A DNA stretch of 64,000 nucleotides, taken from positions 20,432,598 through 20,496,597 of the forward strand of contig JAPWDM010000008.1 in NCBI GenBank assembly GCA_035578155.1, given 5' to 3'. Below the pieces are notes generated by a model, which was not told the DNA's origin, searched no databases, and was given only the letters and a program-made list of their open reading frames with translations. The DNA is from Brachynemurus nebulosus. Its lineage: Eukaryota; Arthropoda; Insecta; Neuroptera; Myrmeleontidae. A program made the position numbers and the translations under genes. Below, piece by piece: positions 35,109 through 46,489 of this stretch (positions are counted from its first letter, which is position 1; the number at the start of each line of letters is the position of its first letter).

Positions 35109-35450
35109 CATTCAAATATAGTTAAATCCTAATCGATTTACGTCATAATTGGTCAAATCCACTCTCTTTATTTTCAAATTTGTCTAAATCCCTACCTAAT
35201 AAACAAAATTTGTCAAATCCAACTTTAAATTCCTTTTTTCTCCCGTAATCTCTGTAAATGTTTATATTTTTTATAGTTCTTTATATTACTTGATGTTTAA
35301 ATAACTCAAAAAAAGTTTTACTAGGGAGCCTAATTTTTTTTTAAAGCTCGTACAAAGACTCGTGATTTTCTCTTAATATCATAAACTGGAGATGACCACT
35401 TTTGAAAATAGGCTCCTGACATACTGTAGTTTCACGGACTTCACCGGTTA
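35109..35450. other. AT-rich DNA upstream of the plus-strand gene start
   Basis: No coding or repeat feature was recognised. Confidence 0.4.
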
Positions 35451-35913
35451 TTTCGTAGTTAGTTTGAAACACGATTAGAAGACGGTTGGTTGGTATTCCG
35501 TTGTATTATTCGTTGCGCTCGTTATAGTCGCGATAGTCGCGAACATCAACGGACACAAACGTTAAACGGTTTTTATAACACATTTTAATTCAACACTGGA
35601 GAACACGTGCTTGTATTCATTTACACGTGTAGTTGCTGGTTGTGACATTAAACGTAGTGTGATATTTGTAATGTACGTTAAATAATACGAATTTTTAAAT
35701 ATTGTGTTCGTTTTTGATTGTTGAAGTTGTTTTGAAAATTTGATTGTTGAAATTTTTTTTGAATTGTTTGAATAAAGTATTTTTTTGTGAACTGTTTTTT
35801 TTTTTTTTGTTTTTGTATGTGTAGTTCTTTTTTTTTTTTGAATAGTTTGTTGTTGTGGTGATTTTGTATTTAGAATTGTTGATTTTTCTGGGGAATATTT
35901 TTGGAAATACAAA
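35451..35913 (+). promoter_or_regulatory. Probable promoter and 5' untranslated region
   Basis: The block at 35470-35580 is less AT-rich (cgttgcgctcgttatagtcg, cgatagtcgcgaac) than its surroundings, and T-rich leader sequence then leads to the ATG at 35914. No TATA box or initiator is assigned with confidence. Confidence 0.35.
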
Positions 35914-35962
35914 ATGGATTATTGTTGGAAGGTCGTTTTTGGAACTTTATTTTTTATAGTTG
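35914..35962 (+). CDS. First coding exon of a likely secreted protein (partial gene)
   Basis: ATG in good context (aaaaATGg) opens MDYCWKVVFGTLFFIV, a short charged start followed by a hydrophobic run, and the exon ends one base into a codon at a near-perfect donor G|GTGAGT (35963-35968). A short signal-peptide exon with a phase 1 donor is a very common architecture in insect secreted and cuticular protein genes. No downstream exon was found in the following 28 kb, so the product cannot be named. The partner exons may sit beyond a long intron or outside the window. The call rests on ATG, hydrophobic stretch and donor only. Confidence 0.4.
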
Positions 35963-36239
35963 GTGAGTAAAATTTAGATAAAATTAGATAAATATTTTTG
36001 AATAAAAGTTGAAGGCATTCGAAAAATTACACGGGCATGCAAAATTAAGGTCATAAAATACTTTTTTAATGTTAATAGGTGATCTTTATATTTTTTTGGG
36101 TGCTAAATCCAAATTTGAATTTCATTATTTTGTATCACCCACAATTTCGTCACATTTTGGCTATGTCAGATTTAATGAAATATGCTAATATTCTATAGGA
36201 GTGGAAAAAAATAACTTGTACAAGACAAACAGAAATTTA

Positions 36240-36895
36240 TTTTAACACATTTAAAATATATTTTTACTCCTAATACTAAGTTTTATGAAGGTTTTAAGAG
36301 TCCATGGGCTTATATTTTCTTTCTCTCTTTTCTTTGAAGCTTCGGATGTAGCTTTTTCTTTTGTGTGCCGCTTGCTGGCTTTCTCGGTGAAAGGACCAAC
36401 AGTAATCTCCCATCATCCTGGTGTTCCAATATTATAAGTCTGGGTCTTTTTTGTTACCCAAAAACTTGTTAACAACTTCCCTGAAAGCAATCCAAGCCTC
36501 TTTCTCTTTCACTGTTATATGTAATTCAAACTCAGAGTCAAACATCATTTTTCTTATCTTGATATCTTGGTGGAAACGTTCTCCTTGTTCTTCACTGACA
36601 CAGTGTCTGTTTAAAAAATGAACCTTTAAGCTCGTTAAACATCCCAAATTCATGAAGCGATTAAGCATATTAGATACAATGGTAATATTATAGTCTGGGT
36701 CTTTTTTGTTACCCAAAAATTTGTTTACAACTTCCTTGAAAGCAATCCAAGCCTCTTTCTCTTTCACTGTTATATGTAATTCAAACTCAGAGTCAAACAT
36801 CATTTTTCTTATATCAGGGCCAATGAAGACGCCCTCTTGTAACTTTGCTTCTGATAAATGCGGGAACTTTGAGCAAAGATATTGGAATTATAAGA
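36240..36895 (-). pseudogene. Repeat-encoded hypothetical protein with internal duplication
   Basis: One minus-strand frame reads KFPHLSEAKLQEGVFIGPDI, then FELHITVKEKEAWIAFKEVV, NKFLGNKKDPDY, a loop with LGCLTSLKVHFLNRH, VSEEQGERFHQDI, then a second copy of the RKMMFDSEFEL...FLGNKKDPD block, a stop at 36432-36434, and finally YWNTRMMGDYCWSFHRE and a basic tail. The order of blocks (FLGN..., KVHFL, EEQGERFHQDI, DYCW) matches a protein family I recall as highly repetitive in arthropod genomes and usually unannotated; its biochemical role is unknown to me. The duplicated segment (36438-36560 and 36694-36814, about 121 bp) sits where the family normally continues directly into the RYQG...W region. 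Confidence 0.6.
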
Positions 36896-39730
36896 TTTAT
36901 TCATTATAAGATATTGGATCGCTGGCTTTCGCACATTTAGTATTATATTGATTGCATTAATTTTCTGAACTATTTTTTTGAATATAAAGGTTTATGATAT
37001 AAAATGTAGGGAAATGGTGGGAGATACAGCAATTTTATTGTTATTTTCAGATTCAGCACACTAAAACCCATAAAAATACGATTAAAGTATTAAAAAAGTT
37101 TTTTAGTCGTTGGCCTGTGTTATGTAAACATAGATACTTTCTTCTCGTTTAAATTGTAAAAATCCGTTGGAAGACAAACTTCTTAAATCGAATAAATACA
37201 GGATGATTTTTAACTCAATGTCAGCCCGTCTTCTAATTTTTGGAATTTAAGTCGCTTTTGTAATAATGACGCAATTTTACGGACATTTTTGAGGTTTTTT
37301 TTTTTTTATCCATAACGGAGACCATCCACATCATTGTCTTTATGACTTAGTCGGAAAGAAAAGGTGGAAGGCTAGAATTTGGAAGGTTTGCGTTTGCAAT
37401 CTTTTTAGCCTTTTAACCTTGATAAGTATAGCCAACCACAAGAATTAAATCTTGACCTATTAATCCAAGTATCAGTGACTGAGGACTAGATTTTGTGTTA
37501 AATCGGTTTTTATGTAATTTTAATAAAGAATCAGCCTTAAACGCCGGAAATTTATATATTCCTGTTGCCACATCTACTTTACAGCGGTAGAGACTTCCTT
37601 TTTCTTAGGAAGTATTGCCAGTAATCAATTAGGTATCAGGGTTTTTCTGAATAATGTAGTTGACTTGGGAAGGCCTAGTGTCTTCAAATTTTCTGTTTAT
37701 ATGAGCAAAAGAAAAATCATTGGCCTTTTTCCGGTTTTTCTTTACAGACCCAGGCCCTGGTGCTACTCCCCACTGTCGTCGGGCCTGGAAAGCCGTAGAT
37801 AAGTAGTATTGTATTGTTATTTTAGTACTGAACTAATTTTTACACGGCGCCTCCACTAGATATATATCAGGTCAAAACTTATGTCGTGATATAAAAGTAT
37901 TCTTTGGAGACACTAAATGTTATATTAGGTGTTTTATGTCATAACATACATGCTTAACATATGTAATAACTTCATAGTTGACATATTTCCAGACAAAAAT
38001 TTGACTTCTGAGATTTTCAAGATGGCAAATGGATGAATTAACCCAATACTTAAAGTTACAATAGTTAAAAAAATTTTTTACCCGTTTGTTGTCATGCAAA
38101 AATAATGATTTTTAAAGAAAAAATTTATTCTTAAAAAAATTTTTTAATTGTTTAAAAATTTTTTTTAAGAAGAAATTTTTTGTTTAAAAATCATTATTTT
38201 TTCATGACAACAAACGGGTAAAAAATTTTTTTTTAACTATTAAATTTCTCCATTTGTTTATAAAAAATTTATTAACAAATGACGTAAAAAAATTGCAACC
38301 AATGTTAATTACTGTCATAGGTAGATAAGAAAACGTCAAAATTATAAAATTGCTAAAAAAAATTTTTATTTTATTTCCTTCATATTTCTTAAATTTTTAA
38401 CTTTAAGAAATTGTAATAAACCAAATAAAAAAACTTTTATAAACTTTTAATTGTAAATTATTTATAGGTTAACAATTGCATAACTTTATGAAAAATTAGG
38501 ATAAAATTTTTTCTTAATGGGATCTTATTCTTTGAAGTGTGTTGAATATTGCATAATTTTTTTAAATTTTTAAATTAACATTTACTATTATAAAAAAAAT
38601 TATTTTCGATAGTATGCTGTTTTCAGCGTCACTGCGTCTGTGCTAAAACTGGCGCGCGGAATCCGATTTTCGGCATTAAATTAAAATTAGAAATAATGGA
38701 GGTAGAGTTCCGGGAGTTGGGACCTTTTTATTGCAAATTTCCACCTCTTTAAGAATATTTTTGTTTCATTTCTTAACTATTAATATTTTTTAAGTTATTA
38801 ACAAGAAACTGAATACCTCGTTTTTTTCCTTCTTATTTTGGTAATAACAATTGCAATTTTTTATGTTCTGTAAAATCCTTAAAATTCATTTTTCTAGAGG
38901 TCATTACGAATCGAATGAGCTATTGCTCATATTTTTAAGAGCTTTATTTCTCTTTTCCACGATTTTTATACAATGAATGAAAGGGCTTCATGTGGACTGG
39001 CTCTTAGGTTAGTAGCAACTTCAACCAAGAAGTATTCAGAATACCAGAATCATTACTTCCGTTTGGTGACTGACGCCAGTACTTTGAAAAATAAACGGAA
39101 ATTCGAGACCAATTGAAAAAGTTTTTGTATACAACAATATTTATCAAAGATATTTATTTAATAATTTATTTTAGTGTATATGATGTAAGCCACATAGGCA
39201 ATATGTATTACATCAGAATTTAAATATAAATTTCAAAAATGTTCAAACAATTTTTATAATTTACGAACACAATATTTATTAGTTCACCTTCAATTCCATA
39301 TTTATTAAGTTTTTACAGAGCTTATCATCAAACTTAATAGGTAGGTACATTCGAATACATTAGCATTTGGGAAATAATTATTTGAGCAATTTTTTATTTA
39401 AACATTTGGTTAGTTACCTCGGTCAATTAAAAACTCAAACGGTCGGTATTATATTTTTTTTTAGCAGTACTTATTAAATTGACTTGAGCAGTAATACGTG
39501 GTCAGTACTTATAAATGAATTTGGTCAGTTATTTTATCCTATAGTGGTAAGCAGTAATTATTAATTGGTTAGTAAAATAGTAAAATATTTAAACGGTCAG
39601 TTAAGTAAATATTTTGACAGTTCCCAGCATATAGTAAAAGTCAAACGTTATTTTGACTGAAAATAGTGTAGAATCTGAGCCAAAAATGATGACTATTTCG
39701 CGATAGCGCAAGGCGTAAATTTAAAATAAA
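36896..39730. other. AT-rich intergenic DNA
   Basis: Holds one hairpin element (38061-38240). Nothing else was recognised, apart from short T-rich and A-rich runs. Confidence 0.45.
38061..38240. repeat. 180-bp near-perfect hairpin
   Basis: atagttaaaaaaattttttacccgtttgttgtcatg-type sequence at the left is mirrored at the right (catgacaacaaacgggtaaa to ttaactat), with an A/T-rich centre near 38150. A foldback or MITE of unknown family. Confidence 0.6.
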
Positions 39731-40145
39731 GTTAGTTAAGGTTAGGTTAGTTTAGTCAGTTTAACAATATACTTCGACTTTGATATAAAAACTAGATGGT
39801 GAGGTTAGTTAAGGCTAGGTTAGTTTAGTTATATTTGACAACTTACTTTGACTTTGGTATAAAAACAAGGTGGTGAGGTTAGTTAAGGTTAGGTTAGTTT
39901 CGTTAGTTTTGATAATATACTTCGACCTTGATATAAAAACTAGATGGTGAGGTTAGTTAAGGTTAGGTTACTTCAGTTAGATAAATTGACAATTTATTTC
40001 GACTTTGGTATAAAAACTAGGTGGTGAGGTTAGTTATGGTTAGGTTAGTTTAGTTAGTTTTGACAATATAAAACTACGTGATAAGGCCAGTTAAGGTTAG
40101 GTTAGGCTAGTTTCGATTAGTTTAGGTTAATTTAGGTTAGTTTAC
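39731..40145. repeat. Minisatellite, about 74-bp unit, TTAGG-bearing
   Basis: The phrase GGTTAGTTAAGGTTAGG starts near 39731, 39804, 39878, 39952, 40029 and (decayed) 40089. Between them lie tataaaaactagatggtgag and acaatatacttcgactttg variants. Five to six diverged copies. Each unit contains TTAGG words like the insect telomere repeat, but the unit is far longer. Confidence 0.75.
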
Positions 40146-41083
40146 CACTGAATACTCATTTTCGGGTAAAGGCTAATTTTTTTTATATAATTTCGATTTA
40201 ATAACTGTTCACAAGTTACTGACCATTTATTAATTTTACTGACCAATTTGATTTTCAACAAGCAATATATTTATTGAACCGTTCATTTCAAAATATTTTA
40301 CTATCCGTTTCTATTTTTTTTTTATTGCTTACATTTTACCACGAAATCTGTTATTAAACATACCGAATTACCGACTATATTTTGATACTGACCAAAACTT
40401 TAATTTTCTACTGACCGTTTAAATCATAACATTTTATTAATTCAATTCTATTCATTCGCCTCCTATATATTCAATCTGATTATAATCAATGTGTTTCTGC
40501 TATTATATTATTATGTACAGCAATTCTTAATATTTTGTGCGAATTTGTGCCAGAAAATTTATTTTTGGCATTAGACCAAATAATCATATTCATACAATAA
40601 TGTGTATTATGTGCAATGGTCCCAATTTCTCGATTATGGTCGATATCCATGTTTACGATGAATAATGTCTTAGAAAGACTCGTCCAAAGAGGTCTATTAC
40701 CTTAATAGATATTATTGTCAATTATTTCGATGATTGCACTGCGACAAATTTAACCCTTTTGGTGCCAAAATTAAATTTTCGTATTATTTTTGATTTTATG
40801 CTAGCTTAAATAACATAAGGTAACTGCGGTTAATAAGGCCTAGCTAAGGGAGATCTTAAATAAAATGAAAAATACTGTAGATAATCAACTTCTAGCGAAT
40901 TTCCGAATTGGAAATTCAGCTATTTTATTAATAAATCAATTCCAAAAGTGCCAGCCAACCAACGAAAAAATTGGGAATGGAAATGGTAGATTAGAAAATA
41001 TTTAACATTTTTCAAAACTATGTTCTTAGGCGTCATTTGACTATGGTCGGGTATTAATGCCTATTATAAAATACCCCTGTCGC
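40146..41083. other. AT-rich DNA, no feature seen
   Basis: No gene or clear repeat was recognised. Confidence 0.5.
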
Positions 41084-41542
41084 AGCATCCTGCATAACAT
41101 AGCGAATTTCCGTTTATAAAAATTAGTTTTTCTCGGAAACTAGTTGACATAGAATAATAGTTTAAAGACCTTTTTTATGTAATTTTTTCTCCCCTTTAAA
41201 ATGGTGTAAAAAAATTTCGCAAAAATTTTTAAATAAATGGAATTTTTGGCAAAAAACTAATTTTTTACAAGAACAAAAACCATGTTCCCGGCATCCGACG
41301 TGTCTGGCTGACGAACTCGTCCAAGGGTTTGGGACTTCCAATGTTTTCACCAAATTTCGTAAAAATTGGATACTTCGTTTGAGAGTTATCGCGCGGACAC
41401 ATATATATAAATATAAATTTTAGTGAATATTATTTTCGGTTTCTAGGGACCTCAAAACAAATTTGGCCCATAGCCCCGAGCTCAAGTCGCGTCATGACAG
41501 TGGCAGTAATAGCTGAATTCCATTCTGGAAATTCGCTAAAAT
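41084..41542 (+). mobile_element. TAGCGAATTTCC-family repeat, copy b (near complete)
   Basis: The head is CCCCTGTCGCAGCATCCTGC, then ataacaTAGCGAATTTCCG. The core has accatgttcccggcatccg and gttatcgcgcggacac, a short tatata stretch, then the tail gggacctcaaaacaaatttg ... aagtcgcgtcatgacagtgg, and it ends GGAAATTCGCTA. The 12-bp TAGCGAATTTCC near the head is inverted at the tail. No coding sequence. Superfamily not determined. Confidence 0.65.
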
Positions 41543-41772
41543 CAACAAAAAATAACAAAAAAAAAATTCTAAACGATATTTGGTAAAAATCTTCATTATT
41601 GTCATCAGAACCGAAGAAATAAGTGGTGCAGTAGTAGCTTCTTTTAATGTGCTAATATGTATTATTGATATTTGTTTTTTGCACATTTTTGGACACAACT
41701 TCTCTGAGTTGTTCTCTGTAACAGCACGATTTTTGCGTCCGCTGAAATAGCGCATGCTGTATATGTACGAGC

Positions 41773-42060
41773 CAGGGCCGGCGAGACGGTAGGGCAGGTG
41801 GGACAATTGCTCGGGTGCCCGGTGGCGTGAATAGGGACTCGGCGAAAATGGAAGGGGATTTCCTGGCCCTCAAAAGTGAAACTTTAAAAACGGGTCCCGA
41901 AAGGTTTTTAGAAGAAGTCCGGAGGGTCTGGTAAAAGGCCGATGAGTTTGTTTTTTTTTTTTTGCTCGTCAATTATAATTTGGGTAAATATGAGTCGCCA
42001 AACAGGGGGCCCGGAAGGTAGATTGAGGGCGCGGGAATAGGTCGATGAGCTTTTTTTTTT
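41773..42060. mobile_element. GC-rich hAT-like fragment (CAGGGCCGGCGAG)
   Basis: A clear left end CAGGGCCGGCGAGACGG is followed by ggtgcccggtgg, gggcccggaaggtag and T-runs with gctcgtcaa as in the other family members. The right end is not identified. Confidence 0.4.
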
Positions 42061-43034
42061 CTCGCCAATCTATCTCTAGAGTTAAAAATGAAAAGATGTG
42101 TTAAAGTATCGAACGAAAATTGTCGTCCCCGGAAAATCGAGAGTTAACTCTATTGCTTTCTTTTTTTTTTTAGTCTTTATTATCCGCTAAAACTATTTTC
42201 TTCGATTAATAAAAGTTGCTGTTTTATCCGAAAATATTTTTTTGAACTGTTTGAGACTAAATAGCTTAAATCTTGACAGTTTCGCCAGCAAAAAGTCGTT
42301 AGACCGCGTACTATAGTACTACCAGACTATACACTTTTAGTATACATTTTGCGGCAAAAACAACTATTTTGATATTAAAATGACAGCTGCATTATATAAT
42401 TCAATTGAAACGACTATTTAAAAAAATATTTATTAAAAAAAAAAAAGAAAAAATTTGATAAAAAATCAACATTGTTTGTTTTATGCTGTATATTTGGTTA
42501 CCGCAGTTTGATAATAAACATATACCGTAAATCGATAGGTGCTATACTGTTATTTAGGCCATGGTAACATCATTAAAATGATGTAAAAATTGGAAAAAAA
42601 AATCAGTACAAATAAAATTTTATATTCAACGAACAATTTATTGGAAAATAAAATGGAAATTCAACCTAGATGTCACAATAACCGCAAAAGAGAGTTAAAT
42701 CAGTTAAAAAAAATTATTGAATTTAGGTACATTCTTTGTGATTCATTTTTGTTTATGGATTTGCATTAAATTATTACTTATTGCAAGTAATTCGTAATTA
42801 ATGCATATACTTAATATAAATAAATTGGTAAATTTTAATAAATTATAAATAAATTCTTTTATAATAAAGAAATCAAAATTAATTGACTGTAAATATGTAC
42901 ATATAATATGTATTCAATCTTAATTATTTACAATGTTGCAAAAGAATTACGGTAGGTTATTTTGGCTTTTCCACTTTTTTTTTTAATTCTTGAATATTAT
43001 AACGTTTTAGAAATTATGAATTTCTGGCCAAAAG
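42061..43034. other. AT-rich DNA, no feature seen
   Basis: No gene or definite repeat was recognised. Confidence 0.45.
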
Positions 43035-43267
43035 CAGGGCCGGCTTAACCTTAAATGCCCCCCTAGACAACGTGAACAATGCCGCCCCCACCTTTTGCCC
43101 AAAAGCAAAAAAATCGTTACTTTTCCTACTTTTTTTTCGACTTTCCCCTAAAAAAATAACTGACGAGCCAAAAAAAACCTCAATTTACAACTTTTTACCG
43201 CCCTGATCTAAAAATCTGCCGTCCCTGGACCATGGCCTAGGTAGGCCTACTGGGTAATCCAGCCCTG
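43035..43267. mobile_element. hAT-like MITE (CAGGGCCGGCTTAACC)
   Basis: The ends CAGGGCCGGCTTAACC and GTAATCCAGCCCTG are inverted relative to each other. The flanking octamers GCCAAAAG and GCAAACAG match at 6 of 8 positions. The interior has gccgcccccacc and ccatggcctaggtaggcc words shared with the copy at 34814. Confidence 0.6.
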
Positions 43268-43768
43268 GCAAACAGCATATCTTTAAGGATTTTTATCAAA
43301 ATTAGAAGCATGACACCAAGCAGAAACCAATCTTCACAGTAAAAGTCGTTTTTTTTGTAAAAATTTTGTTTTTTTAAATAGCAAAAATTGAAATTTTACG
43401 CTAGCCCCAACAATTAGACTAACCTAACCGCCTTCCGTCATCTCTAACTTACAAAAATAAGATAAAGTTAATCGTAAGGACGTGTATTTTAACTATTTAA
43501 AGCCATTAAAATCATAATTTTAATGGTATAGATTTGAAATTTGAAACGAATTAAAACTTTCTGAATTTTCTTTCATTTTTGTCAGCTCTAGCAAGTAACA
43601 GATTTCGAGCTCTAGAAAGTAACAGATTTCCATAGGGAAAGTCCTTCTTCTTGATGGAATTTTGCTGTTTTGATACCAAAAATTAAAGCTTCATATTCGA
43701 ATTAATCTAGATCCATGAATTGAACTAACCTAAGTCACATTTGTAACGGTTAATTTAGAAAAATAGAA

Positions 43769-44069
43769 AATATTTAACGTGATGACGTCACCAAGTATAT
43801 TAAAAATATTTTAAATTGAAAACTGAATGAGGGCTACTTCAAATTTGAAACTAACCAGAAGTTCTTCATCGCTTTTTTTCAGTTTTACAGACTTAAATTG
43901 TCTCAAATTGAAATTTGAAATTGTACAGAGTTGTTGGTTTTTGATACCGTTAACTATTTTAAAATATCCCTGTTGCAGCATCCTGCATAACCTAGCGAAT
44001 TTCCGTTTATAAAAAATAGTTTTTCTCGGAAACTAGTTAACATAGAAAAATAGTTTAAAGACCTTTATG

Positions 44070-44161
<92 letters not shown>

Positions 44162-44674
44162 GCGCGATAACTCTCGAACGAAGTATCCAATTTTTACGAA
44201 ATTTGGTGAAAACATTGGAAGTCCCAAACCCTTAAATGAGTTTCTCAGCCAGACATGTCGCATGCCAGGAACATGGTTTTTTTGTTCTTGCAAAAACTTA
44301 GTTTTTTGCCAAAATTTTTACTTATTCAAAAATTTTTGCGAAATTTTTTTACACGATTTAAAGTAGGAGGAAAAATTACATAAAGAAGGTCTTTAAACTA
44401 TTTTTCTATGTTAACTAGTTTCCGAGAAAAACTATTTTTTATAAACGGAAATTCGCTAGGTTATGCAGGATGCTGCAACAGGGATATTTTAAAATAGTTA
44501 ACGGTATCAAAAACCAACAACTCTGTACAATTTCAAATTTCAATTTGAGACAATTTAAGTCTGTAAAACTGAAAAAAAGCGATGAAGAACTTCTGGTTAG
44601 TTTCAAATTTGAAGTAGCCCTCATTCAGTTTGCAATTTAAAATATTTTTAATATACTTGGTGACGTCATCACGT

Positions 44675-44682
<8 letters not shown>
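43769..44682. repeat. Large inverted duplication, about 305-bp near-identical arms
   Basis: 43769-44074 is repeated in inverse at about 44376-44682. Only one substitution (position near 43820) and a 2-3 bp indel were noticed by eye. Each arm carries a cgtgatgacgtcacc flank, unique DNA and the head of a TAGCGAATTTCC-family repeat. The spacer contains (TA)n at 44072-44157 and the family core in inverse orientation. Confidence 0.8.
44072..44157. repeat. (TA)n microsatellite
   Basis: About 43 TA units marking the junction between the left arm of the inverted duplication and the inverse family core (tgtccgcgcgataactctcg). Confidence 0.95.

Positions 44683-44718
<36 letters not shown>
44678..44718. 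repeat. (TA)n microsatellite
   Basis: About 20 TA units at the outer end of the right arm, followed by the ordinary family tail (aattttagtgaatat ... ggaaatccgttaaaag, 44719-44855). Confidence 0.9.
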
Positions 44719-44721
<3 letters not shown>

Positions 44722-44855
44722 TTTAGTGAATATGATGAATATTATTTTCGGTTTCTAGGGACCTCAAAACAAATTTCTGCCATAGTCCCGGCCTCAAGTC
44801 GCGTCATGACAGTGGCTGTGATAGCTGAATTCCATTCTGGAAATCCGTTAAAAGA
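44719..44855 (+). mobile_element. TAGCGAATTTCC-family tail, copy c
   Basis: This tail follows directly on the (TA)n, in the same orientation as the head at 43968-44072. Head plus tail therefore make one original element, with the inverted duplication lodged in its microsatellite. Confidence 0.6.
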
Positions 44856-45754
44856 GACCTATGCAAAGCTTATATTATATTTTCAACAACGATTTTTGGT
44901 AAAGGAAATCTACAAAATTCACAAAAAAATATCCCATATGCGAATTTAAAAATAATCACTAAAATATCTCAAGCTGTGTTCAAATTCATAGAATTGGCAA
45001 ATTGATAAGTGGGGTCCAAACGACACTACTAGATCAACTAAAAAAAAAAAAATTGTCTAAATTTATGCTCATCAACCAAAACAAAATTAATAATTCAAAT
45101 TACAGGAATCAGAAAAAATATATATTTTGCAATCGTTTACTTTTAATTTAAACATTTGGTGGCCAAATGTTTCTAAAAATATTAACTAATAAAAAATTTC
45201 CTATCGTACTCGCGCACTCGTTTGATCCATTACGACAAACGGACCACTATCTACTTAAGTTACATTCAAAAGTCTAGACACATCTACATAGACATTGAAC
45301 AAAAAATTATATTTCGCGCCAAATTGTCATGTTTTTGTTGTAAAACAAATGAATATTTTTTTTTCTTGAAAAAAAAAATATTGATGAAATTACAGTATAC
45401 GTTCATTTGTTGAATTAAATTTTAATCTTAACCATAAGACAATGTATAATTCTCCAATAATATTATGTCGGGGCTTTTTTAGGATTTTATTTCTTTGATA
45501 TCTTTTTATTGCATATACTATATTATAGTATATAATATAGTACATGTGTTTTACGATGTCAATATATCATATATAAAAGCAACAATTTCGTCTTTAAAGT
45601 ACCTACTATGTATATGTATAATACTCAGGAGCGTATGTGACAATTTATTTTATGAGGAATAAAGAAGAATGATTAACTTACAATTAGAGACGTAACTATA
45701 ATTTTTGCGCTCTGGAACATTTGCGGTTCAGCGCTCTCGCCGCAAAAGTCCATT
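44856..45754. other. AT-rich DNA, no feature seen
   Basis: No gene or definite repeat was recognised. Confidence 0.45.
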
Positions 45755-46013
45755 TTTCTCAAAAAGCCAGTTCGTCAGCCAGACACGTCGGATGCCAGGA
45801 ACATGGTTTTGTTGTTGCAAAAAATTAGTTTTTTGCCAAAATTTCCACTTATTCAAAAATTTTTGCGAAATTTTTTTACACCATTTAAAAGAGAAGAAAA
45901 AATTACATAAAAAAGGTCTTTAAACTTTTTTTCTATATCAACTAGTTTCCGAGAAAAACTAATTTTTATAAACGGAAATTCGCTATGTTATGTAGGATGC
46001 TGCGGCAGGGGTA
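45755..46013 (-). mobile_element. TAGCGAATTTCC-family repeat, copy d (5'-truncated)
   Basis: Inverse orientation to copy b. It starts at the gccagacacgtcggatgcca core and runs to the head gctatgttatgtaggatgct, gcggcaggggtat. The (TA)n and tail are missing. Confidence 0.6.
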
Positions 46014-46029
46014 TCTTATTACTTTGTGT

Positions 46030-46489
46030 AAAGTGGGTTCTACACGATGCTACGAACGTTCCTTCCAACGTTCGATCGAACGTTTGAGGCAATTAAGTTC
46101 GATAGTTGGTGCGACGAATGTGTCTGCTACACGGTGAATCGAATGTTTGATCCAATACGAATGATGATGTGTTGGTACTCAGTGGACGACGCTGTTATCT
46201 GTCTGATGTTATCTCTAATGTTATACACTGATGTTGTCTCTCTTCACATGAACGAGTCGTGCAGCTGCTGAGTCGAACCAACCAACGCAACCAACATTGA
46301 CCTTCAAACGTTCGAAGCATCCCTTTGACTCGGTGCAAGAATACCGACATCGAACGGGACACGACCAAATGCGAACGTTTGACGCTCGACGTTGGACACT
46401 CGTAGGTTCGAACAACGGCTACACGATGCTATGAACCATCCAACGTCGAATGTTGGAAGGTGTTCGTAGCATCGTGTAGCAGCGGCTTA
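46030..46489. mobile_element. MITE with CTACACGATGCTACGAAC ends
   Basis: CTACACGATGCTACGAAC at 46040 is repeated in inverse at 46462-46479. Similarity extends about 47 bp (aag.ggg.t outside, ccttccaacgttcga inside). A third, inverted copy of the motif near 46419 makes the right end a local palindrome (46419-46479). The interior has several aacgttcga words, like a subterminal repeat. It shows a higher GC content than its surroundings. Confidence 0.6.

Noticed and set aside
43827..44624. Two identical 61-codon frames on opposite strands
   Set aside because: Explained by the inverted duplication arms; not coding.
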